From Lysinibacillus sp. G4S2 (GTDB lineage Bacteria > Bacillota > Bacilli > Bacillales_A > Planococcaceae): DNA of 64,000 nt. The position numbers were made by a program, and so were the translations under genes. Below the pieces are notes generated by a model that ran no database searches, was not told the origin of the DNA, and saw only the letters and a program-made list of their open reading frames with translations. The stretch lies in assembly GCF_030348505.1 (NCBI RefSeq), contig NZ_JAUCFJ010000002.1:996001-1060000 (forward strand), given 5' to 3'. Below, piece after piece: positions 8,720 to 17,366 of this stretch (position 1 is its first letter; each line of letters begins with the position of its first letter).

Positions 8720-10075
8720 GTGCCTTGGAAAAAATCATCTAATAGACTTGTAACACCTTTTCAGGTACTTGTTTCTTATTATTTTATTGCTATAGCGATT
8801 TCCTTCCTGTTACTACGGTTACCAGGCGTTCATAAAGAAGGTGTGGAAGTTTCATTATTAGATAGCTTGTTTACTGCAGTAAGTGCCGTTAGTGTAACAG
8901 GTTTAACAACATTCAACATATCTGAGAGCTATACAACATTTGGGCTCGTAATGGTCCTTGTTATTTTACAGCTCGGAGCAATTGGCATTATGTCACTGGG
9001 TACCTTTGTTTGGTTACTTGTTGGGAAGAAAATTGGTATGCGTGAGCGTCAATTAATCATGATTGACCATAACCAGTACAATTTGTCAGGCGTTGTTCAA
9101 TTAATTCGAGAAATTTTGAAAATTTTAATTGGTATTGAAGTGATTGGTGCGATTATTTTAACTTTGCACTTTACCAATTATTTTGATACTTGGGAAGAAG
9201 CCTTGATTCATGGTGTCTTTGCCTCCGTTTCTGCTACTACAAATGGTGGTTTTGATATTACAGGAATGAGTTTACTACCGTTTCATAACGATTACTTTGT
9301 TCAATTGATCACGATGGTACTCATTGTGCTTGGTGCTATAGGATTCCCTGTACTAATAGAAGTGAAAACTTTTTTACTCCATCGTCATGAGAACTTTCGC
9401 TTTAGTTTATTTACAAAAATAACTACCTCCACATATGCAATTCTATTTGTTGTAGGGGCTGTCGTTATTTTTTTGCTCGAATCATTCCATTCTTTTAAGG
9501 GGATGCCTTGGCATGAGGCTCTGTTTTCTGCGATGTTCCATTCTGTTTCAACACGATCTGCTGGACTTACGACATACGATGTAACATCCTTCAGTGAAGC
9601 GACAGATATTTTTATGAGCTTTTTAATGTTCATTGGTTCTTCACCAAGTTCAGTTGGTGGTGGGATACGTACAACAACGTTTTCGATGGCCATTTTATTC
9701 CTCATTACTTTTTCACGAGGAAGAGAGGATATTCAAGTATTCGGACGTGAAATACATTTAATTGATGTTTTCCGCTCGTTTGTCGTTATTTTATTGGCAT
9801 TCTTTATGGTATTAGTCGCGACAATTATTTTACTCATTACGGAGCCAAACGCAACGCTCATTCAAATAATTTTTGAAATTACATCAGCGTTCGGAACCTG
9901 CGGGATGTCTTTAGGAATCACTTCTGACTTATCAGTAGTTGGAAAAATTATTATTATGATTTTAATGTTTATTGGTCGTGTCGGTTTAATTTCCTTCCTT
10001 TACACTCTCGGTGGTGGCGGTAGAGGTAAAAAATCTACTTATCACTATCCAAAGGAACGCGTTATTATTGGGTAA
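8720..10075 (+). CDS. ktrB: TrkH/KtrB-family potassium transporter subunit
   Basis: The membrane subunit of a Trk/Ktr-type K+ uptake system, normally gated by a cytoplasmic KtrA/KtrC subunit. Four pore loops carry the filter glycines in order: SVTGLTT, ATTNGGFDI, TRSAGLTTY and FGTCGMSLG. The expected eight membrane and four pore helices are present. The GTG at 8720 is preferred because GAGGGGGGAG lies 9 bases upstream. The longer frame from 8690 would run through that ribosome site. The product is then 451 residues. No ktrA/ktrC-like gene is adjacent, so the gating subunit must be encoded elsewhere. KtrB and KtrD cannot be told apart here. Confidence 0.9.
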   Translation: MPWKKSSNRLVTPFQVLVSYYFIAIAISFLLLRLPGVHKEGVEVSLLDSLFTAVSAVSVTGLTTFNISESYTTFGLVMVLVILQLGAIGIMSLGTFVWLLVGKKIGMRERQLIMIDHNQYNLSGVVQLIREILKILIGIEVIGAIILTLHFTNYFDTWEEALIHGVFASVSATTNGGFDITGMSLLPFHNDYFVQLITMVLIVLGAIGFPVLIEVKTFLLHRHENFRFSLFTKITTSTYAILFVVGAVVIFLLESFHSFKGMPWHEALFSAMFHSVSTRSAGLTTYDVTSFSEATDIFMSFLMFIGSSPSSVGGGIRTTTFSMAILFLITFSRGREDIQVFGREIHLIDVFRSFVVILLAFFMVLVATIILLITEPNATLIQIIFEITSAFGTCGMSLGITSDLSVVGKIIIMILMFIGRVGLISFLYTLGGGGRGKKSTYHYPKERVIIG

Positions 10076-10089
10076 CCTTTTGCTAGGAT

Positions 10090-10150
10090 CCTTAGTGCAC
10101 AATGAAGACTTCTTAGTAGAAGATTATATTGTGTCCTGAGGGTTTTATTT
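10090..10150 (+). terminator. Terminator after ktrB, and the 10076-10485 gap
   Basis: Extended hairpin: CCTTAG pairs with CTGAGG (10136-10141) and CACAAT with ATTGTG, followed by GTTTTATTTT. The rest of the gap to 10485 is AT-rich. It contains only a 19-codon ORF (10375-10434) with a weak AGGA site, and I see no supported gene there. Confidence 0.65.
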
Positions 10151-10485
10151 TAGTGTTCATGGTTTAACATTTGCAAGACATTCAGTAGAAAATTTGTTCG
10201 TTAAAATCCCTTTCTTGTAGTTTAAATAGCAAAAACTAGCTGTCGCCATACAATTGTCAAAAAATTTTTAATTGTTTTTTCCTGAGTATAATGACTGCTT
10301 AATGGGTATTATTTACAAGATAACTAGGTTAGTGAGACGAGAAATTAGTACTAAGCTTTTTTAGGATAATTGTAATGCCTTTACAAACATCTGATGATTA
10401 TAAGAACGGTAAAGCTTTTACGGAAAATAAGTAATTGTTGAGTTTCATTTTAGGTTACTGAGAAATTTAAGAATTCTTTATGAAT

Positions 10486-10528
10486 GTAAAAAACGCTAGT
10501 CCAATATTTATTAATGGACTAGCGTTTC
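10486..10528 (-). terminator. Terminator of the radical SAM gene
   Basis: A 12-bp stem AACGCTAGTCCA / TGGACTAGCGTT with an 11-base loop. On the minus strand it is followed by a T run, just beyond the stop at 10532. Confidence 0.9.
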
Positions 10529-10531
10529 TTA

Positions 10532-12271
10532 TTATATAGAATGGATTGTTGCAAAGTATGGTGCTTGACCGTGACGGAAGTAAATTAAGAGATAGCCATT
10601 TTTTTGTACAATTTTGCCTTTTGAAAAATTTTGGTAATCGATGTGATGCGGAATAACGAGCGTATGTTTAAACAACTCTTTTTCAGAGAGATTGAAGTTG
10701 GCGAATGTTTCACCCGCAATTCCAGGGTTTTCACGTAAGGCATTATAAATTGCTTTTTGTTGCTCCTCTGTAGGGCGCTCTTTCCACCATAATTTACGTG
10801 GCTGGAACTGCTGTATTTTTAAATAATCTAGCTGCATTAAGCTTGTAATGATAGTTAAATTAGCACCCTCTACAGTCTCTAAAAACATTAATAAACGACG
10901 GAATAAATCCTCAAGCTGATGTCCGATACGTGACCAACCTTTTGTTTCCCAATACGTACCGAAATTTTGGAAGAAATCAAATGGTGTTTCAAACACTTCA
11001 GTTACTAAATATTCAATCGTATGATCCATACGGTGATCATTCCAGTATTTTTCAAGTACATCCTCTGCATGTTTAATGCGTACAATATCATCAAATGTTA
11101 AGACATTATTTGAGAAAATCTCGTAAGGAGCTAAGTCCACATAAGTATAGCCGAATTTTTCAGCCTCTAGACGAAGGCCTGTACCGCGCAGAAGTTTAAG
11201 GAATCCAAGCTGTAGTTCTTCTGGTCGCATGGCAAATACATCATTAAAGGTTTGACGGAAGCTTGCATAATCTTCCTCTGGTAAACCAGCGATTAAATCT
11301 AAATGCTGATCAATCTTTCCACCTTCTTTGACCATCGTCACTGTACGCTTTAATTTTTCAAAGTTTTGACGACGTTTCACAAGCGTATTGGTTAAATCAT
11401 TTGTTGATTGAACACCAATTTCAAAACGGAAAAGACCTTTTGGTGCGTTATCATTTAAAAATTGGATAACCTCAGGACGCATAATATCTGCGGTAATCTC
11501 AAATTGGAATACAACCCCTGGTTGATGTTCATCAATTAAAAACTGGAACATTTCCATTGCATAGCTACGGCTTATATTAAATGTACGGTCAACAAATTTA
11601 ATAGTACGTGCACCATTGTCCATTAAGAATCGAATATCTTCTTTTATTTTTTCTCGACTAAAATAACGAACTCCTACTTCAATAGAAGATAAACAAAATT
11701 GACAGCTAAATGGACAGCCTCGACTTGTTTCTATATATTGAATTCGTTTGCCTAGATGCGGGAGATCCTCCTCAAAACGAAATGGACTTGGCAACTCACG
11801 TAAATCTATTTTTGGTGCTTGTGCGTGAATTCGTACCTTACCATCCTCTAAGTAGCAAATCCCTGGAACATCCTCTAATGCTATTTCTCCATGTAAATAG
11901 CGTAGTAATTGTTTAAAAGAAGTTTCTCCTTCACCCATAACAATGAAATCAACCTCTTCAATCCTGCGCAACCAATGGTGGGCATCGTAAGAAACTTCCG
12001 GACCCCCGAGCAAAATTTTAACATTTGGACAGACAGTTTTTAACATTTTGATAACGTGAATGGTTTCTTCAATATTCCAAATATAGCAACTAAATCCTAC
12101 GATATCAGGTTTTTTTTGGAACAAATCTGATACAATATTAAAAGCAGGATCTTTAATTGTATATTCTGCAATGATTGGATTGAACTCTGGTAAAGCAGCA
12201 CCTTTTAAATAACGCAAAGCTAAATTGGTGTGAATATACTTTGCGTTTAATGTAGTTAAAATAGTATTCAT
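10532..12271 (-). CDS. B12-binding-domain radical SAM protein
   Basis: A 579-residue iron-sulfur enzyme of the cobalamin-binding radical SAM class. Residues 1-140 form the B12-binding Rossmann domain (DIVGFSCYIWNIEET, LLGGPEVSYD). The radical SAM core begins near residue 180 with IETSRGCPFSCQFCLSS, whose CxxxCxxC ligates the [4Fe-4S] cluster. FEIGVQSTND and DLIAGLPEED are core motifs of the fold. The C-terminal region of about 200 residues matches the DUF4080-type extension. The reaction and substrate of this subfamily are not known to me. It is a single gene on the minus strand, divergent from the histidine kinase, with AAGGGAAG upstream of the ATG. Confidence 0.85.
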   Translation of the reverse strand: MNTILTTLNAKYIHTNLALRYLKGAALPEFNPIIAEYTIKDPAFNIVSDLFQKKPDIVGFSCYIWNIEETIHVIKMLKTVCPNVKILLGGPEVSYDAHHWLRRIEEVDFIVMGEGETSFKQLLRYLHGEIALEDVPGICYLEDGKVRIHAQAPKIDLRELPSPFRFEEDLPHLGKRIQYIETSRGCPFSCQFCLSSIEVGVRYFSREKIKEDIRFLMDNGARTIKFVDRTFNISRSYAMEMFQFLIDEHQPGVVFQFEITADIMRPEVIQFLNDNAPKGLFRFEIGVQSTNDLTNTLVKRRQNFEKLKRTVTMVKEGGKIDQHLDLIAGLPEEDYASFRQTFNDVFAMRPEELQLGFLKLLRGTGLRLEAEKFGYTYVDLAPYEIFSNNVLTFDDIVRIKHAEDVLEKYWNDHRMDHTIEYLVTEVFETPFDFFQNFGTYWETKGWSRIGHQLEDLFRRLLMFLETVEGANLTIITSLMQLDYLKIQQFQPRKLWWKERPTEEQQKAIYNALRENPGIAGETFANFNLSEKELFKHTLVIPHHIDYQNFSKGKIVQKNGYLLIYFRHGQAPYFATIHSI

Positions 12272-12469
12272 GCAATAATCTTCCCTTCAATTTCTAATTG
12301 TAACAGTCAAGTAGCTGTCATACAATATAATTCTTTTTACCTATTTATTTTGTGAACAGTTCGTGAAATAATTTTAAATACTTAAATTTACTAAATTTTG
12401 TAATAATAGAATCGTACAGTCATAAATTATATAAAGGCTCAAAATTCGATTAAGAGGTTTTATACTCTT

Positions 12470-13948
12470 TTGAAAGGTTCGGTGAGAAAGTTGAAGCAAA
12501 ATGATATTAATCAATGTTTTGGAAATCTTATGAAAAGTACTTCGTCACCAACACTTATTCTTAATAAAGCAGGAAAAATTTTGAACATGAATGAGGCTGC
12601 TATTAAGCTTTTTAACCTTAATTCAACGTATATTGGCTATTTAGCTATGGACGAGCCATCAAATTTAAATTGGGCAAAGTTCATCAAACAATTACAAAGT
12701 GATTTGAGATCAGAAGAAATCTTCAATATTCAAACAGCTAGTAATGAGTTCGAAATGATGTCCTTCAAATGTTTTTATGATCCGAACACAGAAGAAATAG
12801 TTGCGCAAATTTCAACATTAAATAATGATGTAGCTCATGAATTGTATGTTAGTCAAGAGCAGGAGAGATCCCAATTTTTCAATGCTTATGATCACTTACC
12901 GTATGCCGTTATTGTAAGTGACGCTAGCGGTATAATACTTGGGCTTAATAAGTATGCTGAAATGTATTTAAAAATAGAAAAGTCGCAGCTTCTTCATAAG
13001 GCACATCAACACATATTTGACGCATTTTCTTTGAAGAATGGTCAAATTACATCATACCTTTCTAAACTGATGGGTGAAAAACATGCAAGTATTCATGTAG
13101 TGGATGAAGCTCAAGTTAGCAGAATTTGCTATTATGAAATTTCGAGTATTTTTGATGAATATAACAATATTATTGTCACAGTCATTAATGATGAAACAGA
13201 AAAGAAACAACTTCAACATAAAGTTGAACATCAGCAAGCTTTAAATGTTGTCGGTCAAATGGCCGCGAGTATTGCCCATGAAATTCGTAATCCATTAACT
13301 TCCTTAAAGGGCTTTACCGAATTATTAAAGCTAAATGCTGATGAAGAGTCACGCATGTATTTATCTGTCATCGATAGTGAACTCCAAAGGATGGAACAAA
13401 TTTTATCCGAGCTTTTAGTATTGTCCAAGCCTACAAGTATGAAGGTGGAATTACTAGAGATAGACAGCATTGTGAAGCAAGTGATTGAGTTTATGCTACC
13501 AGATGCACTTATGAAAAATATTATGATTCAATATATTTCTCCTCCTACCCAAGTATATATTGGAGGCAATGAGAATCGCTTAAAGCAAGTATTCATGAAT
13601 CTTATTAAAAATGCGATGGAGTCCATGAATAATGGTGGAACGATCACAGTAGAAATGAATGTTCTTGACTGTGCGATTGTAGAACTAATGATTAAAGACG
13701 AAGGTGTCGGTATGGACAGCGCTACCCTTCAAAACTTATTCCAACCTTTTTACACGACGAAATCAACAGGGACAGGACTAGGCCTTGCTTTCGTGAAAAA
13801 GGTGATTGAAGAGCATGAAGGCGTAATAGGTGTGAATAGTGAATTACAGAAGGGGACATGCTTCCACTTACAATTCCCAATTTACACATTTAATCAGCTA
13901 GATAAAATGGACGTAACCGCGAAAGATTCTGCTTATTTAGTAACATAA
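12470..13948 (+). CDS. PAS-domain sensor histidine kinase (orphan, KinA/KinE-like)
   Basis: A soluble histidine kinase of about 492 residues with no membrane segments. PAS-like domains lie at about 15-110 and 135-245, followed by HisKA with the phospho-acceptor His in SIAHEIRNPLTSLKGF (about residue 269). The HATPase domain has the N box (RLKQVFMNLIKNAMES), G1 (DEGVGMD) and G2 (GTGLGLAFVKK). The layout resembles sporulation or stress phosphorelay kinases that feed Spo0F, an inference supported by the absence of any adjacent response regulator. The start is uncertain: TTG at 12470 follows AAGAGG by 12 bases, and GTG at 12482 or TTG at 12491 are alternatives. It is divergent from the radical SAM gene across a 200-base AT-rich gap. 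Confidence 0.85.
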   Translation: MKGSVRKLKQNDINQCFGNLMKSTSSPTLILNKAGKILNMNEAAIKLFNLNSTYIGYLAMDEPSNLNWAKFIKQLQSDLRSEEIFNIQTASNEFEMMSFKCFYDPNTEEIVAQISTLNNDVAHELYVSQEQERSQFFNAYDHLPYAVIVSDASGIILGLNKYAEMYLKIEKSQLLHKAHQHIFDAFSLKNGQITSYLSKLMGEKHASIHVVDEAQVSRICYYEISSIFDEYNNIIVTVINDETEKKQLQHKVEHQQALNVVGQMAASIAHEIRNPLTSLKGFTELLKLNADEESRMYLSVIDSELQRMEQILSELLVLSKPTSMKVELLEIDSIVKQVIEFMLPDALMKNIMIQYISPPTQVYIGGNENRLKQVFMNLIKNAMESMNNGGTITVEMNVLDCAIVELMIKDEGVGMDSATLQNLFQPFYTTKSTGTGLGLAFVKKVIEEHEGVIGVNSELQKGTCFHLQFPIYTFNQLDKMDVTAKDSAYLVT

Positions 13949-14006
13949 AAAGATTAATAATGGTTGCATAAATCACCATAATATGACACAAAATCAAATA
14001 TTGCTT

Positions 14007-14036
14007 TTGACAAGGCTTTTCTAATATCGCTATAAT
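14007..14036 (+). promoter_or_regulatory. Consensus sigma-A promoter for the MarR gene
   Basis: A perfect TTGACA (14007-14012), an 18-base spacer and a perfect TATAAT (14031-14036), 36 bases before the ATG at 14072. Confidence 0.85.
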
Positions 14037-14071
14037 GGCATGTATAGAGAGCGAATTGAGAGGAAAAGGTT

Positions 14072-14518
14072 ATGACGTCAGAAGATATAAAGCAATCTTT
14101 AAAATTGTATATTGTATTATCACGTGCACATAAAGCAATTAATGAAATGACACATCAATTTTTTCAAGAGAACGGATTAAACCCTACTGAATTTGCTGTA
14201 TTAGAGCTTCTTTATCATAAAGGAAGACAGCCATTACAGCAAATAGGCAATAAAATTTTGCTAGCTAGTGGGTCTATTACGTATGTCATTGACAAGCTTG
14301 AAAAAAGAGGGTATTTATTGCGTGTTTCTTGCCCCGCAGATCGCCGTGTTACCTATGCAGAAATTACTGAAAAGGGTGAGGCGTTTATGGGCGAACTATT
14401 CCCTGAACATGAACGACAATTACATGAATTGCTGAGTGTGCTGTCGTTTGAAGAAAAAGAACAAGCTATTACTTTATTAAAAAAATTAGGTCTGTCTATT
14501 AAAGATTTGTCTTATTAA
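14072..14518 (+). CDS. MarR-family transcriptional regulator
   Basis: A 148-residue winged-helix regulator. The recognition region is LQQIGNKILLASGSITYVIDKLEKRGYLLR (the run GSITYVIDKLEKRGYL is the family DNA-reading helix). It is followed by the wing SCPADRRVTYAEITEKG, with the D-R-R tip that contacts the minor groove. The C-terminal helices form the dimer interface. The upstream promoter is consensus in both boxes and the ribosome site is GAGAGGAAAAG. It has no partner gene; the next gene is convergent. The ligand and targets cannot be told from sequence. Confidence 0.92.
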   Translation: MTSEDIKQSLKLYIVLSRAHKAINEMTHQFFQENGLNPTEFAVLELLYHKGRQPLQQIGNKILLASGSITYVIDKLEKRGYLLRVSCPADRRVTYAEITEKGEAFMGELFPEHERQLHELLSVLSFEEKEQAITLLKKLGLSIKDLSY

Positions 14519-14522
14519 AAAG

Positions 14523-14555
14523 AGTTGTCTCAATGCATTTGAGGCAACTTTTTTT
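14523..14555 (+). terminator. Terminator after the MarR gene
   Basis: AGTTGTCTCAA / TTGAGGCAACT (one G-U) with a 5-base loop and a seven-T run. Confidence 0.9.
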
Positions 14556-14633
14556 AATGTAAGAACCTCCTCATTTTGACGTTCTATCTGTCACTTTTGT
14601 TTCTATGAGCACAATGCAAGCCTTTAAAAACAT

Positions 14634-14671
14634 AAAAAGACTGTAGAGCAAAGTATGTCTACAGTCTTTTT
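14634..14671 (-). terminator. Terminator of the lipoprotein gene (works in either direction)
   Basis: AAAAAGACTGTAGA / TCTACAGTCTTTTT with a 10-base loop. It sits between convergent genes and has T runs on both strands. Confidence 0.88.
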
Positions 14672-14678
14672 AGATGGA

Positions 14679-15380
14679 TTAATTTTTAGAAATAGTTGCT
14701 GCCATTTTAAGCATAGCATCTGTTAGATCTAGTTCGTCGTTATCGTGAATCGTTAGTTTTGAAATTAAACCGTCTTTTTCAAAAACAACACCGATTACTT
14801 TTTCTTTATCGAAATCTACAACATAACCTTCGACGTTTTTAACATCTTTAAATGCTGCTAGTTCTTCAGAAGATAACGCTGCTGTTTCACCAACAGCATT
14901 CATATAATCTTGCATAGATGTTTTTGCATCAGCATAGCTTGATTGTGATGCATCAACTGTTTCGATACGCATGAATACTTCAGAGTTTTCTTTAGAAACT
15001 AACATGTCTTTCCCTGGTTCTTCTTGAGTAAGTGTAAATCCAGGTAACTGTTGCATTTTATAGCCTAGATCAGCACTTTTAGATTCCGTTGCTTTTTCAG
15101 TCTTGTCTTCGCCTTTTTGTTTGTATTTAACTTCTTGTTCGGTCTTAGATGAAGTGTCTGTTTTGTCCTTATTGTCTTTATCTGTTTCGTTTGATGTAGG
15201 CGTTTCTTGCGATTCATCTACAGCTTTATCCTCAGAAGCTGGTTTTTGTTGTTCAGTCGATGTATTTGATGGCTCATTTTTTTGAGCATCAGATTCCTCT
15301 GATTTATCAGAAGTGTTACATCCTGCGACTAAAACGGCTGTTAGAAGTAATGCAGATAGAGAAAAAAACATTTTTTGCAT
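14679..15380 (-). CDS. Secreted lipoprotein with acidic, Ser/Thr/Lys-rich linker
   Basis: A 233-residue product. The signal peptide ends in the lipobox LVAGC (Cys 21), so it should be lipidated and anchored outside the membrane. Residues about 24-105 are a low-complexity, charged and probably disordered linker (DESQETPTSNETDKDNKDKT). A folded domain of about 125 residues follows, beginning DLGYKMQQLPGFTLTQEEPG. I do not recognise this domain, though its pattern resembles the substrate-free lipoproteins that carry a small alpha/beta domain in Bacillales. The ribosome site is GGAGGGC. It stands alone between two terminators, and no function can be assigned. Confidence 0.85.
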   Translation of the reverse strand: MQKMFFSLSALLLTAVLVAGCNTSDKSEESDAQKNEPSNTSTEQQKPASEDKAVDESQETPTSNETDKDNKDKTDTSSKTEQEVKYKQKGEDKTEKATESKSADLGYKMQQLPGFTLTQEEPGKDMLVSKENSEVFMRIETVDASQSSYADAKTSMQDYMNAVGETAALSSEELAAFKDVKNVEGYVVDFDKEKVIGVVFEKDGLISKLTIHDNDELDLTDAMLKMAATISKN

Positions 15381-15441
15381 GAAAAGCCCTCCTTTTCTTA
15401 ATTAAACGTTCGTAAAGATAAAATGTTTCCAAATTTTAATG

Positions 15442-16059
15442 TTAAGATGTTAAAGGTAACACTAAAAATAATAATAGTACAAAAACTACATGGGTTACAA
15501 TAACAAGTGGCATACTTTTACGCCATTCATATAAAAAGCCCCAAATAAGGCTTGTTATAAGTGCAGCGATCACACCAAGCATAAAACCGCTTAGTGCAAT
15601 GGAGATGGCGCATAAAATCGCAGTTACAATAACAGCGTAAGCAGGACGCATAAAGCGCTTCAGCTGTTGTTGAATATAGCCGCGCCAAAATAGCTCTTCA
15701 CCAATAGCAACGATGAATACTAGTAAAATATAGTGCCAAATATTATGCGGTCCATAGTTAGTTAAGAAATTTTGTACTGATTGTACTAAAGAATCATTAA
15801 TGTATGGTGCAAGCCAATAGCCAAAGCGTATAATACCGTATGTTATTGTACCGTAACCAATACCGAAGAGTAAAAATTGCCAGGTAGGTAACTGATCTTC
15901 GATTTTACCAGCCATAATTGCAATTGCAATACAAACAAGCAAAGTAAATGCATATAGGTACCAAAATACAGCTTGGTTAGCAAAAGTAAAAGCTAGCATG
16001 CCATAAACGAATAATAAAGAAAGGAGAAATATTATAGTTTGTTTCGAATTTGTAATCAT
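15442..16059 (-). CDS. CPBP-family intramembrane metalloprotease (CAAX-like)
   Basis: A multi-pass membrane protein of about 205 residues with the CPBP/ABI motif GEELFWRGYIQQQ (EExxxR, catalytic Glu pair and Arg). A second motif with a conserved His lies in the last third (VTHVVFVLLL). Related proteins cleave prenylated or other membrane substrates or give self-immunity to bacteriocins. No bacteriocin gene is nearby, so the role is open. The start is placed at 16059 because GGAGGTCG lies 4-6 bases upstream. A longer frame to 16107 lacks a ribosome site. There are about six hydrophobic segments. Confidence 0.85.
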   Translation of the reverse strand: MITNSKQTIIFLLSLLFVYGMLAFTFANQAVFWYLYAFTLLVCIAIAIMAGKIEDQLPTWQFLLFGIGYGTITYGIIRFGYWLAPYINDSLVQSVQNFLTNYGPHNIWHYILLVFIVAIGEELFWRGYIQQQLKRFMRPAYAVIVTAILCAISIALSGFMLGVIAALITSLIWGFLYEWRKSMPLVIVTHVVFVLLLFLVLPLTS

Positions 16060-16085
16060 ATTCGACCTCCATACTTTAATATTAT

Positions 16086-16128
16086 CAAAAAAAAAGTCCC
16101 TTATCATCTATAAAGACAAATAGGGACT
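16086..16128 (-). terminator. Terminator of the DUF2187 gene
   Basis: AGTCCC (16095-16100) pairs with GGGACT (16123-16128). The minus strand then runs into nine T. It separates the DUF2187 gene from the CPBP gene. Confidence 0.7.
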
Positions 16129-16138
16129 ATTCAGACTA

Positions 16139-16327
16139 TTAAGCTTTATTTGTATACAAAATTTTGTACCGTTTATGGTTGACGACCGTTTTCTCTTCAA
16201 TTTCAAGGGAATCAAAATTCTCCATGTATGTTAAATCAACGATCACCGAATTTTCATTTACTTTTTCGACTATACCTTGTAAGCCATCTTTAAACTCGAT
16301 AATATTTCCAACTTCAGCTATTTTCAC
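16139..16327 (-). CDS. DUF2187 family protein (YkvS-like)
   Basis: A 62-residue beta-rich protein: VGNIIEFKDGLQGIVEKV, ENSVIVDLTYMENFD and EEKTVVNHKRYKIL match the small DUF2187 family found across Bacillales. The fold resembles a short KOW/SH3-like barrel. The function is unknown. It has a GGAGCTG ribosome site and its own terminator. Confidence 0.85.
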   Translation of the reverse strand: MKIAEVGNIIEFKDGLQGIVEKVNENSVIVDLTYMENFDSLEIEEKTVVNHKRYKILYTNKA

Positions 16328-16451
16328 AGACAGTCAGCTCCTTCATCGACTAATAATATACAGTTTGCATGAAAAAATGGGAAACGTAAAGGCTTTTTTG
16401 AATAATTCATAATATATTACACAAAATGATAAAAAGAAAGGAATAGAAATA

Positions 16452-16640
16452 ATGGAAAAATACGAAAATATGATTAAACAATTACAAAACGGGGAATTAA
16501 ATAGTATAGAAATAGACAAGGAACAATTTTATGAGTTTCGAGAAGTACTTGTAAAACATCCTTTATTTAAACATTTTAGAGGTGAGGCCAAACAAAATGG
16601 ACTTGTGATTTATACTTATCAGGAAATTCCTAGAAGTTGA
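16452..16640 (+). CDS. Small conserved hypothetical protein
   Basis: A 62-residue protein beginning MEKYENMIKQLQNGELNSIE and ending in a basic segment (KHFRGEAKQNGLVIYTY). AAAGGAAT lies about 10 bases before the ATG. The mix of a helical N-terminus and a beta-like C-terminus looks like a real protein rather than chance. I do not recognise a family. It is transcribed in the same direction as the Spo0E-like gene about 90 bases downstream. Confidence 0.7.
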   Translation: MEKYENMIKQLQNGELNSIEIDKEQFYEFREVLVKHPLFKHFRGEAKQNGLVIYTYQEIPRS

Positions 16641-16732
16641 TTTGTCGAACATTGTCGGAAGTTAATGCTGTAAGAAATGAAATATAAATGTATAATAATG
16701 GTATGATTATTTGTGTGTGGAGGGTTATATGA

Positions 16733-16909
16733 ATGGTCAATCTACTCTTGAAACAAATGGAACAAACTCGTGAGATGATGATTCGCTCAGGTGTAGAAAA
16801 CGGGTTGCGAAATGCGAAAACCATTCAACTGAGTCGCAGATTAGATCAGTTAATGAATACTTATTATAGACAGACAGCATTTGAAGAAGAAGAAGATCAG
16901 GAAGATTGA
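16733..16909 (+). CDS. Spo0E-like sporulation regulatory protein (Spo0A-P phosphatase family)
   Basis: A 58-residue ORF. The family signature is clear: a first helix with EQTREMMIRSGVENGLRN, then LSRRLDQLMNTYYR. The latter corresponds to the SxxLDxLIxxY motif of Spo0E/YisI/YnzD phosphatases, which dephosphorylate Spo0A-P and hold back sporulation. The Asp in RRLDQL corresponds to the catalytic-motif Asp. A strong site GGAGGG lies 8 bases upstream. The C-terminus is acidic (EEEEDQED). A second ATG at 16729 in another frame is a dead end. It ends shortly before a terminator at 17015. Confidence 0.82.
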   Translation: MVNLLLKQMEQTREMMIRSGVENGLRNAKTIQLSRRLDQLMNTYYRQTAFEEEEDQED

Positions 16910-17014
16910 ACGAATGTTCCAATTAAGAGTATAAACTTTTTAAATAAATTGTTTAAAAAGCATTCTACGGGGAATACTAAGTACGAACACAGCAACATTC
17001 TCATTTCCCCCTTT

Positions 17015-17050
17015 AGAGCAGTGATACCCCATCAACTGCTCTCTTTTTTA
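17015..17050 (+). terminator. Terminator after the Spo0E-like gene
   Basis: GAGCAGT / ACTGCTC with a 12-base loop and TCTTTTTT. An AT-rich hairpin (CTTTTTAAA / TTTAAAAAG) lies just upstream near 16935. Confidence 0.8.
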
Positions 17051-17083
17051 TCTTCATTCTACTGAATGAAAATAAAGCTTACA

Positions 17084-17180
17084 GCGGATGTCACGCGTTG
17101 TTCGTCTGTGCGACAGCCACAACATGGTTTTGTCTGTGCGAAAGCGAAGTGCTAACGTAGCGACAGCCACAATTACGCGT
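17084..17180. repeat. Fragment of the interspersed repeat, copy b
   Basis: Carries CTGTGCGAAAGCGAAGTGCT and GCTAACGTAGCGACAGC, the reverse complement of the internal module (GCTACGCTTTCGCACAG) seen in other copies. No terminal inverted repeat remains. The rest of 17181-17350 is the AT-rich upstream region of the next gene. Confidence 0.55.
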
Positions 17181-17366
17181 AATGAGAAATTGATTTACTC
17201 GTATATATGCAACACATTAGGTTTTTAGTACAAGTCATAACAAGAGTTTGAATTATCCTACTTATTCAACTACACTGAAAGATAAAATAAGTGCTAATGG
17301 TTGGTAATTTGAACAATGGAATAAAGAATCAATCAAAAGCCTTTATAACAAAGGAGTATTTTACAT

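Noticed and set aside
10375..10434. A 19-codon ORF with a weak AGGA site in the gap before the radical SAM gene
   Set aside because: Too short, weak site, no family recognised; kept only as part of the gap description.
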